Positions 1-7,540 of a stretch of 64,000 nucleotides of DNA are shown here, one piece after another. The translations under genes were made by a program, and so were the position numbers. This stretch comes from Mycobacterium syngnathidarum (GTDB lineage: Bacteria; Actinomycetota; Actinomycetes; Mycobacteriales; Mycobacteriaceae): NCBI RefSeq assembly GCF_001942625.1, contig NZ_MLCL01000093.1, positions 62,001 to 126,000 on the forward strand, given 5' to 3'. The notes under the pieces were generated by a model that ran no database searches, was not told the DNA's origin, and saw only the letters and a program-made list of their open reading frames with translations. Each line of letters begins with the position of its first letter. Positions within the stretch are counted from its first letter, which is position 1.

Positions 1-1154
1 CCGGCACCATCAGGCCCGACGCCACCGTGCATGTGTCGGGCCATTTTTCTGCCTTCACCGACTCGGTGGCCCCGGAGGGCTCCCACGGCCACGCCGACCA
101 TGATGAAGACGAGCGCATCGGCACCCTGTCCTTCCCGCTGGGCAAGCAGCAGCGCCCGGCGCCCTCGGTGGTGGCCGGGGACATCTGCGCGATCGGCCGG
201 CTCAGCCGGGCCGAGACCGGTGACACCCTGAGCGACAAGGCCGACCCGCTGGTGCTGCGCCCGTGGGAGATGCCCGACCCGCTGCTGCCGATCGCGGTGC
301 AGCCCCGTGCGAAGACCGACGAGGACAAGCTCTCGGTCGGGTTGCAGCGGCTGGCCGCCGAGGATCCCACCTTGCGCATCGAGCAGAATCCGGAGACCCA
401 CCAGATCGTGCTGTGGTGCATGGGTGAGGCGCACGCCGGGGTGGTGCTCGACGCGCTGTCCCGGCGCTACGGCGTGTCGGTGGACACCGTCGAGCTGCGG
501 GTACCGCTGCGAGAAACGCTCGGCGGCAAGGCAAAAGGACATGGCAGGCACGTCAAGCAGTCCGGTGGCCACGGCCAGTATGCGGTCTGCGACATCGAGG
601 TCGAGCCGCTGCCGGAGGGCAGCGGATTCGAGTTCGTGGACAAGGTTGTCGGCGGGGCCGTGCCGCGCCAGTTCATTCCGAGCGTCGAAAAGGGTGTGCG
701 GGCCCAGATGGAGAAAGGCATGGGCAGTGATCACGGGGACGGCGGCTACCCCGTCGTCGACATCCGGGTGACACTGGTCGACGGGAAGGCCCACAGCGTC
801 GACTCGTCGGACTTCGCCTTCCAGATGGCCGGCGGACTCGCGCTGCGGGAAGCCGCTGCGGCGGCCGGCGTCAGCCTGCTCGAGCCCATCGACGACGTGA
901 CCGTGGTGGTGCCCGACGATCTGGTGGGCGCGGTGATGGGCGATCTGGCCGGCCGGCGTGGCCGCGTCCTGGGCACCGACAAGGCCGATGAGGACCGGAC
1001 GCTGATCAAGGCTGAGATACCGGAGGTCGAGCTCACCCGCTACGCGATCGACCTGCGGTCGCTCTCGCATGGTGCCGGGGCGTTCACCCGTGCGTTCGCC
1101 CGATACGAGCCGATGCCGGACGCAGCCGCTGCCCGCGTGCGCAAGGCGGTTTAA
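1..1154 (+). CDS. fusA2: Elongation factor G-like protein EF-G2 (5' end outside window)
   Basis: The reading frame is open from the window edge (first full codon at base 3) to a TAA at 1152-1154, giving about 384 residues of a protein of roughly 700. Visible are the end of EF-G domain II, domain III, domain IV (the region around GHGRHVKQSGGHGQY) and domain V (EPIDDVTVVVPDDLVG followed by GDLAGRRGRVLG). EF-G-type GTPases move tRNA-mRNA on the ribosome; mycobacteria carry a canonical fusA plus a diverged second copy (Rv0120c, FusA2), and the His/Asp-rich loop HGHADHDEDER near the start fits the diverged copy better. The GTPase domain is not in view, so activity cannot be judged. It overlaps the convergent decarboxylase gene by 4 bases. 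Confidence 0.85.
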   Translation, partial: GTIRPDATVHVSGHFSAFTDSVAPEGSHGHADHDEDERIGTLSFPLGKQQRPAPSVVAGDICAIGRLSRAETGDTLSDKADPLVLRPWEMPDPLLPIAVQPRAKTDEDKLSVGLQRLAAEDPTLRIEQNPETHQIVLWCMGEAHAGVVLDALSRRYGVSVDTVELRVPLRETLGGKAKGHGRHVKQSGGHGQYAVCDIEVEPLPEGSGFEFVDKVVGGAVPRQFIPSVEKGVRAQMEKGMGSDHGDGGYPVVDIRVTLVDGKAHSVDSSDFAFQMAGGLALREAAAAAGVSLLEPIDDVTVVVPDDLVGAVMGDLAGRRGRVLGTDKADEDRTLIKAEIPEVELTRYAIDLRSLSHGAGAFTRAFARYEPMPDAAAARVRKAV

Positions 1155-1711
1155 CTCTCCATCGAGGCGTAGAACTCGTCGGTGCCCGCGCCGTCTTCGA
1201 GTTGGACGCCGAAGGTGTTCAAGGCAAATGCCAGCGTGCTGTAGCCACCGAAGGTGAACATCAGGTCCATGCGCTGCCGGTCGTCCAGCTGCTGGCCCAG
1301 GCGCTCCCAGGTGTGGGGGCAGACTCGCGAGCCGGTGTGTAACTCGTCCACCGCATCGAGCACGGCCTGGTCGAATTCGTTTGCCGCTGTGCCACTTCGG
1401 GTCGCCTCGATGTCTGCTTCGGTAAGCCCGACCTGCAGGGCCATCGCGCTGTGGTGTCCCCACTCGTACGCACAGTCGTGGTGGAACGCGGTGCGCAGGA
1501 TCACGAGTTCACGGAGCCGCTCGGGCAGCGTGGATTCTTTTTGCAGGTAGGTGTTGAACGGCAGGAAGGCGCCGGCCAGCACCGGGTGACGCACCAGGGT
1601 CGACAACGCATTTCCCACCATGTCCGGGCGACGGCGCTCGGGCGGCACCGTGGAGGCCAGCGCCTCGCGGGCCTGGTCGTCCCACTCTTCGGCTGGCAGC
1701 GGCGTCAGCAT
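1151..1711 (-). CDS. Carboxymuconolactone decarboxylase (AhpD-like) family protein
   Basis: 186 residues from ATG at 1711, which has a GGGG six bases upstream; a TTG at 1723 would add four residues but sits at the edge of an operator half-site. The core LPERLRELVILRTAF followed by CAYEWGHH is the CMD/AhpD signature: a helix with a conserved Glu and a Cys-His pair. AhpD uses two cysteines (CxxC) for peroxidase activity; here only one Cys is present, so a lactone decarboxylase-like or unknown activity is likelier than AhpD peroxidase activity. It is divergent from the TetR gene at 1799, with two copies of the motif TTTACGATCG between them, so it is probably controlled by that TetR. Confidence 0.85.
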   Translation of the reverse strand: MLTPLPAEEWDDQAREALASTVPPERRRPDMVGNALSTLVRHPVLAGAFLPFNTYLQKESTLPERLRELVILRTAFHHDCAYEWGHHSAMALQVGLTEADIEATRSGTAANEFDQAVLDAVDELHTGSRVCPHTWERLGQQLDDRQRMDLMFTFGGYSTLAFALNTFGVQLEDGAGTDEFYASMES

Positions 1712-1723
1712 GCGGTACCCCAA

Positions 1724-1763
1724 CTTTACGATCGGCTAGTAATCCCCTTTACGATCGTAAAGG
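1724..1763. promoter_or_regulatory. Operator region for the divergent TetR / decarboxylase pair
   Basis: A perfect 18-bp palindrome, CCTTTACGATCGTAAAGG, lies at 1746-1763, and a second half copy, CTTTACGATCG, at 1724-1734. They sit between the decarboxylase (leftward) and tetR (rightward) starts. Perfect dyads between a tetR and a divergent gene are the usual TetR operator arrangement; binding itself is inferred. Confidence 0.75.
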
Positions 1764-1798
1764 ACACTCAGCCGCAGCGCACATAAGGGGAAGCACCG

Positions 1799-2344
1799 AT
1801 GGACACCACCCGGGAACGCCTCGTCGAGGCGGCGGTGCAGCTGTTCACCCGCCACGGCTTCGCCGGGACATCACTGCAGATGATCGCCGACGAACTGGGC
1901 TTCACCAAGGCCGCCATCTACTACCATTTCCGCACCCGTGAACAGCTGCTGACCGCCGTCCTGGACCCGGTGCTGCAGCAGATGCAGCGGGTCGTCGAGG
2001 AAGCCGAGAACCTGCGCGGCGTGCACAGCCGGGCCGACCACATGGTGCGTGGCTACGTCGATCTGGCCGTGCGCAACCGCGCCCTGGTCTCGGTACTGGG
2101 GTGCGACCCGAGTGTGAACGAGGCGCTGCGTACACGACCCGAGTGGGACACCGTCATCGACCGCCAGATGGCCCTGCTGGCCGACGTCGACCCCGGACCG
2201 GCAGGCACGGTCAAGGCCGCAATGGTGTTCTCGGGCATCGCCGGAGGGGCGGGTATCGCCTTGGCCGGCCTCACCGACGACGAGCTCCACCACCACCTCG
2301 CCGAGGCCGCCCGCCGCACCCTCGGCCTGCGGATCAGACGCTGA
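1799..2344 (+). CDS. TetR/AcrR family transcriptional regulator
   Basis: 181 residues, the usual TetR length. The N-terminal helix-turn-helix (about residues 10-55) reads TSLQMIADELGFTKAAIYYHF, a clear match to the TetR DNA-binding domain; the C-terminal ligand domain is not recognisable by eye. ATG start at 1799 follows AAGGGGAAGC. It faces the decarboxylase gene across a palindromic operator and is followed 43 bases later by an SDR gene, so it probably represses both the divergent gene and its own operon. Ligand unknown. Confidence 0.9.
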   Translation: MDTTRERLVEAAVQLFTRHGFAGTSLQMIADELGFTKAAIYYHFRTREQLLTAVLDPVLQQMQRVVEEAENLRGVHSRADHMVRGYVDLAVRNRALVSVLGCDPSVNEALRTRPEWDTVIDRQMALLADVDPGPAGTVKAAMVFSGIAGGAGIALAGLTDDELHHHLAEAARRTLGLRIRR

Positions 2345-2387
2345 CGAAATCGCTTGCCATGCAACAAATTTATCGAAAGGAAGACTC

Positions 2388-3104
2388 ATGACCCCCGCAC
2401 AGCAGAAGACCGCGCTGGTTACCGGAGGTGCATCTGGAATCGGCAAGGCGATCGCCGATCGCCTTGCCGCAGACGGTTATCGGGTCGCCACCCTCGACCT
2501 GACCGCGACCGGCGACGAGTATTCCTACGCAGCCGACGTCACCGACCGATCCCAGGTCGACGCCGTCTTCAAGGCGGTCCGCGAGCAGTTGGGCGCCGTC
2601 ACGATCCTGGTGAACTCGGCCGGTCTCAGCGATTTCACGCCGTTCACCGAACTCACCTTCGAACGGTGGCAGAAGGTCATCGACGTCAACCTCCACGGTG
2701 TCTTCCACGTCGTGCAGGCCGCACTGCCGGACATGATCGAGGCCGGCTGGGGCCGCATCGTCAACATCTCCTCGTCGAGCACTCACTCCGGCGTGCCGTA
2801 CATGTGCGACTACGTGGCTGCCAAGTCCGGTGTCAACGGCCTGACCAAGTCGCTGGCGCTGGAGTTCGGTCCGGCCGGGATCACCGTCAACGCCGTGCCC
2901 CCGGGTTTTATCGACACCCCGATGCTGCGTGCCGCCGAATCTCGGGGCGAACTCGGCGACATTCGCGACACGATCAACGCCACCCCGGTACGTCGAATGG
3001 GTAAGCCCGAAGACATTGCCGCCACGTGTTCGTTTCTTGTTTCGGAAGAGGCCGGTTACATCACCGGCCAGATCGTCGGCGTGAATGGCGGCCGAAATAC
3101 CTGA
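2388..3104 (+). CDS. SDR family NAD(P)-dependent oxidoreductase (FabG/PhaB-like)
   Basis: 238 residues with the classical short-chain dehydrogenase pattern: TGGASGIG cofactor motif at residues 12-19, NSAG at 76-79, the catalytic Ser in NISSSS and YVAAK with Tyr142/Lys146, ending in VNGGRNT. The overall shape matches 3-ketoacyl-ACP/acetoacetyl-CoA reductases, which interconvert 3-keto and 3-hydroxy acyl thioesters. A good ribosome site (AAAGGAAG) precedes ATG 2388. It is downstream of tetR by 43 bases and is probably cotranscribed. The exact substrate cannot be read from sequence. Confidence 0.88.
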   Translation: MTPAQQKTALVTGGASGIGKAIADRLAADGYRVATLDLTATGDEYSYAADVTDRSQVDAVFKAVREQLGAVTILVNSAGLSDFTPFTELTFERWQKVIDVNLHGVFHVVQAALPDMIEAGWGRIVNISSSSTHSGVPYMCDYVAAKSGVNGLTKSLALEFGPAGITVNAVPPGFIDTPMLRAAESRGELGDIRDTINATPVRRMGKPEDIAATCSFLVSEEAGYITGQIVGVNGGRNT

Positions 3105-3254
3105 TCAGCACCTACGCTGTGACGGGGGTCTCCTGGTACGGCGGATTTGATATTCGCCGCACCGGGTCTCCGGTAGTTGCACTTATCTCTAATTGTTTGG
3201 GACAGTTTGCAGACCTTTAGTTGCTGGCTGCGTCAATAATTCGGAGGTTTGCGC

Positions 3255-4499
3255 GTGGCCTCATCCACCGCGACACTGCGGGACCGCTTGGAACAGCGGT
3301 TCAAGCATTGGCGGTACGACCCGCCGTACAAGACTGCCAACGCGGCGATGGTCATCGTCGTGGTGGCAGTCCTGGCGTTGACGTGGATGCAGTTCCGCGG
3401 CGTGTTCGAGGAGAAGACACAGCTCACCGTGCTGGCCAACCGGTCCGGTCTGTCGATGGACCCGGGTTCGAAAGTCACCTTCAACGGGGTGCCCATCGGA
3501 CGGCTCACCGCGGTGGATGTGGCGCAGATCGACGGTGAGCAGCAGGCCAGGCTGAGCCTGGACGTCAAGCCTCAGTACCTGAAGCTGATCCCGGAGAACG
3601 TGACCGCCGAACTCAAGGCCACCACGGTGTTCGGCAACAAGTACATCTCGTTCGTCGCTCCGGACGATCCGTCGGCGGCGCGGGTCGACCCGTCCGTCCC
3701 GATTCACGCCAAGGGTGTGACGACGGAGTTCAACACGCTGTTCGAGACCATCACCGCGATCTCCGAGCAGATCGACCCGATCAAGCTCAACGAAACCCTG
3801 ACCGCCACCGCGCAAGCCCTCGACGGCCTGGGGGACAAGTTCGGTCAGTCGATCGTCAACGGCAACGACATCCTGTCGGATCTGAACCCGCGGATGCCCC
3901 AGATCCGCCGCGACATCTCCGGTCTGGCCGACCTCGGCGAGGTCTACGCCGACGCGGCCCCCGACCTGTTCGACAGCCTGACCAACGCCGTCACCACCGC
4001 CCGCACCCTCAACGAGCAGCGCGGCAACCTCGACCAGGCCCTGGTGGCAGCCGTCGGTTTCGGCAACACCGGCGGCGACATCTTCGAACGTGGCGGGCCG
4101 TATCTGGTCCGCGGCAACCAGGATCTGCTGCCGGTCAGCAAGATGCTGGACCGCAACAGCCCCGCCCTGTATTGCATGATCCACAACTACGCCGAGGCCG
4201 CACCGAAGTTCGCCCAGCAGACCCGCAACGGCTACGGGTTCGAGCTGCAGGACTTCCTGGTCGGTGCACCCAACCCGTGGGTGTATCCGGACAATCTGCC
4301 GCGGGTGAACGCCAAGGGCGGCCCCGAGGGGCGGCCAGGCTGCTGGCAGCCGATCACCAGGGACCTGTGGCCCGCCCCGTACCTGGTGCTGGACACCGGC
4401 GCCTCGATCGCGCCCTACAACCATTTCGAACTGGGCCAGCCGCTCGTGACCGAGTATGTGTGGGGCCGTCAGATCGGCGAGAACACCATCAACCCCTGA
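3255..4499 (+). CDS. Orphan MCE family protein (MceA-like)
   Basis: 414 residues from GTG 3255 (GGAGG at 3243-3247, good spacing); a TTG at 3249 is a weaker alternative. One membrane-anchoring segment near residues 32-52 (MVIVVVAVLALTW) is followed by the MCE/MlaD domain (KTQLTVLANRSGLSMDPGSKV through VFGNKYISF) and a helical C-terminal part, as in mycobacterial MceA subunits. MCE proteins form periplasmic tubes with YrbE permeases to import lipids such as fatty acids and cholesterol. Normally six mce genes follow two yrbE genes; here the gene stands alone between an SDR and an exporter. It may plug into a system encoded elsewhere. It overlaps the convergent exporter by 11 bases. Confidence 0.88.
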   Translation: MASSTATLRDRLEQRFKHWRYDPPYKTANAAMVIVVVAVLALTWMQFRGVFEEKTQLTVLANRSGLSMDPGSKVTFNGVPIGRLTAVDVAQIDGEQQARLSLDVKPQYLKLIPENVTAELKATTVFGNKYISFVAPDDPSAARVDPSVPIHAKGVTTEFNTLFETITAISEQIDPIKLNETLTATAQALDGLGDKFGQSIVNGNDILSDLNPRMPQIRRDISGLADLGEVYADAAPDLFDSLTNAVTTARTLNEQRGNLDQALVAAVGFGNTGGDIFERGGPYLVRGNQDLLPVSKMLDRNSPALYCMIHNYAEAAPKFAQQTRNGYGFELQDFLVGAPNPWVYPDNLPRVNAKGGPEGRPGCWQPITRDLWPAPYLVLDTGASIAPYNHFELGQPLVTEYVWGRQIGENTINP

Positions 4500-5388
4500 C
4501 GGGCTTGCTTTCCAGTTCAGCCTCGAGCTTCTCCTCGTAGGCACCCTCGTCACGGCCCAGCGCGATGGTGGCGGCGGCCATTGCGCCGACCGCCACCGAC
4601 AGTGCCAACGGCTGCCACCCGGTGATCGCCAGGTGCTCGCCCAGGACAACCGAGCCGAGCACCACGGCCACCACGGGCTCCAGCACCAACATGGTCGGCA
4701 CCGAGGTCTGCAACGACCCGGCGTGAAATGCCGACTGCTGCAACAGCGTGGCGATCACCCCGAGAGCCACCACCAGGTACAGGGCCGGGGTGGTGAGCAC
4801 GGCGAGCATGCCGTCCACGGCGATCGTGTGCATCACGATCTTGGTCAGTACCGCGACCACGCCGAACATCACGCCCACCGCGAGCGCCAGCAACACCGCG
4901 CGCCGCCAGTTGGTGCTACGTGTGGCGGCCAGGACGCACAGGCCGACCGCTGCCGTGCACACCACCGCGACGATGACCGTGGTCGCCACGGACACCCCGT
5001 AGGTTCCGGTGCTGGCCCTGGCGAGTGCCACGAACACCGTGAGTGCCCCGGTCAGCAGCAGGGCCCACAGCCATTCGGCCCGGCTGACCCGGCGGTGGGC
5101 CAGCCGGGCGCTGAGCGGCAGCGCGAACAGCAACGCCGACACCAGCACCGGCTGAACGAGCAGCAGTGAGCCGAAACCCAGCGCCAGCGCCTGGAATACG
5201 TATCCGGCCACAGCGGACGCCGTTCCCGCCCACCACAGCCTGCGGCGCAACAGCGTGCGCAGCATGACGGCGCTGACCCCCTTCTCGGGCGGGACGTCCA
5301 TCGTGGCGCGCTGCCGCACCACGATGCCGACAGCCGCGAAAATCGCCGCGCAGAGGGCAAACAGCACCGCAAGACTGTTGCCGAGCAA
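4489..5388 (-). CDS. DMT (EamA/NIPA-like) family transporter
   Basis: 299 residues with about nine or ten hydrophobic helices and a short charged C-terminus (GRDEGAYEEKLEAELESKPVRG). The two-fold arrangement of small helices and the VVLGEH motif after helix nine are typical of drug/metabolite transporters; the N-terminal half (LFALCAAIFAAVGIVVRQRA) looks like the NIPA-related subgroup, some of which move Mg2+, but the substrate is not readable. The start is TTG 5388, just after GAGG and an in-frame stop, so an upstream start is excluded; an internal GTG at 5367 is possible. Convergent with the mce gene. Confidence 0.82.
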   Translation of the reverse strand: MLGNSLAVLFALCAAIFAAVGIVVRQRATMDVPPEKGVSAVMLRTLLRRRLWWAGTASAVAGYVFQALALGFGSLLLVQPVLVSALLFALPLSARLAHRRVSRAEWLWALLLTGALTVFVALARASTGTYGVSVATTVIVAVVCTAAVGLCVLAATRSTNWRRAVLLALAVGVMFGVVAVLTKIVMHTIAVDGMLAVLTTPALYLVVALGVIATLLQQSAFHAGSLQTSVPTMLVLEPVVAVVLGSVVLGEHLAITGWQPLALSVAVGAMAAATIALGRDEGAYEEKLEAELESKPVRG

Positions 5389-5475
5389 GCCTCGTCAACC
5401 CCTTTCGGGCCAGTGTGTCGGCCACCCCGGGAGGGGAGAAGGCCAGTGCCCCCAACCGTAGAGCGCTGACGCCTC

Positions 5476-5490
5476 CCCCGCTGCTCGGGG
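5476..5490 (-). terminator. Possible hairpin terminator after the 95-aa gene
   Basis: CCCCG-CTGCT-CGGGG forms a perfect five-base stem with a five-base loop immediately after the stop codon of the leftward gene ending at 5491. No T-run follows, as is common in mycobacteria, so the terminator role is tentative. Confidence 0.3.
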
Positions 5491-5778
5491 TCAGACCACC
5501 TGCAGATGCCGCTTCGGCGGCTCGTCGGGGGAGCCTGCGGGATCGGTCGGCGGGGCGGGGGCGATCTTGTCGTTGACGCTGGCGACCGCCAGGTCGACGC
5601 GGTTCACCGCGGTGTCGCAGAGGTCGCGGACCCGGCCACTGGCGGTCTCGACCTCGTCGGCGGCACTGCGCAGGTAAGCCCTGAGGTTCACCCGGAGCCG
5701 CTCACCGGCCCTGCGGGCCCGCACCCGTACTCGGTCGTCGACCTCGACGGTCACGTATGGCAACAATCGAAATCTCAT
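5491..5778 (-). CDS. Hypothetical protein, 95 aa
   Basis: Start ATG 5778 is favoured because GAGG lies eight bases upstream; a longer reading to 5826 has no such site. The product begins MRFRLLPYVTVEVDDRVRV, then a basic, helical stretch (RARRAGERLRVNLRAYLRSAADEVETA) and a Pro-rich acidic tail. There is no signal peptide or membrane helix. I do not recognise a family. It lies between the DMT transporter and the phosphatase on the same strand but is well separated from both. Confidence 0.6.
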   Translation of the reverse strand: MRFRLLPYVTVEVDDRVRVRARRAGERLRVNLRAYLRSAADEVETASGRVRDLCDTAVNRVDLAVASVNDKIAPAPPTDPAGSPDEPPKRHLQVV

Positions 5779-5910
5779 GGCAGAAACCTCATAGCCCCGC
5801 TCCCATCTGCGCTTGCCTTGGCACACAGTATCCGCGCCCGGGCGTCGTTCGAGCCAGACGTGACCGGCGCCGCATATGGGCAGTCTATGGCCGGCGGATC
5901 ACATCGGCGG

Positions 5911-6603
5911 CTAGCTTCCGGCTCCGTCCCAGTCGGCCAGGGTCCAGCCGTCGGTCGGATTGCCCTCGATGACGACGTACCCGGTGTTGTCGAGCGGGTG
6001 TTGCATCAGCAGTTGGGGATTGGGATTGCCGACGTTCATCTGGACCCACAACATGATCGCGGCACCGTGTGAGTACGCGACGGGATTGTCGTCGCCGCTG
6101 TCGTAGTTCTGCTGGACTGCCTCGTCGAACCGGGCGTCGAATTCGTTGCCGTCGATCGAACCGGGTATCCGGGCGCTGCGGTCCCCTCGCAACCACCGCT
6201 CGGGGGCCGCGAAGTACGTCTGGACCGCGCTTGCCTCGGGCTGGCCCTCGTAGATGCCGGCTTCGACCTCGTGAAGCCCGGGCAGCACCGTGATCGCCTC
6301 GTGGAGGGTGTCGGCCATGGGCTGCGCGGTCTGCTGGGTCCGGATCATGGTTGAGGCGAATATGCCGTCGTAATGGTGCGGGGCCAGCCGCTGCGCGCTG
6401 GCCGCGGCTTGGGTGCGGCCCAGATCCGTGAGCGACGGACCGGGCGTGGAGCTGTCGATGAGTCCCGAGGCATTACCCGCCGACTGGGCGTGACGTACGA
6501 AGGTCAGGGTGATGGAGCGGTAACCGCCCGCGGAAGCCGTCGGGGCCAGCAGGGTTGCGACGACGAGCGCAATCACCGCACACAGGGTTTGTAGCCGACG
6601 CAT
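5911..6603 (-). CDS. Secreted histidine phosphatase (phosphoglycerate mutase-like) family protein
   Basis: 230 residues. An N-terminal signal peptide (basic MRRLQ, hydrophobic core, cleavage near ASA-G at residues 23-26) indicates export. The mature protein starts with TLTFVRHAQS, the RHG-type motif whose His37-His38 region carries the phospho-accepting His, and later has SHGAAI with the second catalytic His and FASTMIRTQQTA. These are the hallmarks of branch-1 histidine phosphatases. GGAGAGG upstream supports the start. Substrate (phospho-ester in the cell envelope or outside) unknown. Divergent from the methyltransferase at 6633. Confidence 0.88.
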   Translation of the reverse strand: MRRLQTLCAVIALVVATLLAPTASAGGYRSITLTFVRHAQSAGNASGLIDSSTPGPSLTDLGRTQAAASAQRLAPHHYDGIFASTMIRTQQTAQPMADTLHEAITVLPGLHEVEAGIYEGQPEASAVQTYFAAPERWLRGDRSARIPGSIDGNEFDARFDEAVQQNYDSGDDNPVAYSHGAAIMLWVQMNVGNPNPQLLMQHPLDNTGYVVIEGNPTDGWTLADWDGAGS

Positions 6604-6632
6604 TCTCAGCCTCTCCGCGTAGTTTTATTAGC

Positions 6633-7292
6633 ATGACTACCCTTAACGATGACAGGGTCGCACGGGCCCTGGACCAGATGTACACCGCATCCGCTGAGCA
6701 GTTCGCGAAATTGCGAGAGGACGGATCGCGCCGGTTCGCCGATCTGTCCAAGGCAAGCGCGCAGGAGCGTGCGGACGCACTCAGCGACATCTACATGCCG
6801 GTGACGCGCGAAGCCGGCCGATTGCTGTACTCGCTGGTTCGGGCCACCAAGCCGGCGGTCGTGGTCGAGTTCGGGATGTCCTTCGGGCTCTCGGCCCTGC
6901 ACTTGGCATCGGCGGTGCGCGACAACGGAACTGGCCGGGTGTACACCACCGAGCTCAGTGCCACCAAGATCGCGGCGGCCAAGCAGACGTTCGCCGAGAC
7001 CGGGCTGGACGATGTCATCACCGTGCTCGAAGGCGACGCGTTGCAGACGCTGAAATCGGTGACCGGCGAGATCGGTTTCGTCCTTCTCGACGGCTGGAAG
7101 GAGCTCTATCTGCCTGTGCTCGAGCTTCTCGAGCCGCAGTTGACCGCCGGCGCGCTCGTGGTCGCGGACAACACGTCGATGGCCGACACCCAGCCGTACC
7201 TGGACCGGGTCCGGGAGCCGTCGAACGGGTATGTCAGCGTCAACTTCCTTGCTCGCGACAGCGACAGCATGGAGCTCAGCTGCCGGGTCTAA
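6633..7292 (+). CDS. Class I SAM-dependent O-methyltransferase
   Basis: 219 residues from ATG 6633. The central part VVVEFGMSFGLSALHLASAV is the SAM-binding loop of the catechol-O-methyltransferase-like family (motif I, E-x-G), followed by VYTTELS (motif for ribose binding) and FVLLDGWKELYLPVLELL (the DxxK-like metal and substrate region). Members transfer a methyl group from SAM to hydroxyls of small molecules. The acceptor is unknown. The stop codon at 7290-7292 is only four bases from the hairpin that closes the adjoining TnpB-like unit, so that element seems to have landed right behind this gene. Confidence 0.88.
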   Translation: MTTLNDDRVARALDQMYTASAEQFAKLREDGSRRFADLSKASAQERADALSDIYMPVTREAGRLLYSLVRATKPAVVVEFGMSFGLSALHLASAVRDNGTGRVYTTELSATKIAAAKQTFAETGLDDVITVLEGDALQTLKSVTGEIGFVLLDGWKELYLPVLELLEPQLTAGALVVADNTSMADTQPYLDRVREPSNGYVSVNFLARDSDSMELSCRV

Positions 7293-7295
7293 GAG

Positions 7296-7314
7296 ATGAC
7301 CCGTAAGGGGTCAT
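7296..7314. repeat. Hairpin at the 3' edge of the TnpB-like gene
   Basis: ATGACCC-GTAAG-GGGTCAT is a perfect seven-base inverted repeat with a five-base loop. It contains the stop codon of the leftward nuclease gene (7311-7313) and begins four bases after the stop of the rightward methyltransferase. It could be the right-end structure of a transposon or a two-way terminator. Confidence 0.6.
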
Positions 7315-7540
7315 GCGGCGCCAATCAGCTTGGGTGCTGGTTGTTTTCGGCTGGTCCCGCGACGTCCACGCTGCTGGCGTGGCCTGTTCGGGGGTGGGCC
7401 GAGTGTCGCTTGTTCAGCAGAGGCCACCGGGTGGCGGCTGCCGGTCCTGGCCGATCCCACACCGTCAGGTGGTGTTGGTGGCTGGTGCCGGTTGACTGAA
7501 CCCTCCCACTCTTGCTGGGAGGCCAGCCCATCGCGCAGGA
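7311..7540 (-). ncRNA. Candidate omega-RNA region overlapping the 3' end of the TnpB-like gene
   Basis: In characterised TnpB systems the guide scaffold RNA overlaps the 3' end of tnpB and runs past it. Here the same interval holds three perfect stems: CCACGC/GCGTGG (7366-7382, loop of five), GCCAC/GTGGC (7423-7435, loop of three) and CCTCCCA/TGGGAGG (7502-7522, loop of seven), with a fourth at 7296-7314. The overlapped protein tail (after GDRDTVSAALAS) has no recognisable fold, as expected if the DNA is selected as RNA. GC-rich DNA makes chance stems common, so this is a prediction by position and structure only. Confidence 0.4.

Noticed and set aside
3261..4649. Long minus-strand open frame opposite the mce gene
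   Set aside because: It mirrors the mce codons, has no domain and low-complexity Val/Gly/Arg composition: an antisense shadow in GC-rich DNA.
5389..5490. Riboswitch (for example an M-box) upstream of the DMT transporter
   Set aside because: The GC-rich leader can fold, but none of the conserved riboswitch segments could be recognised.
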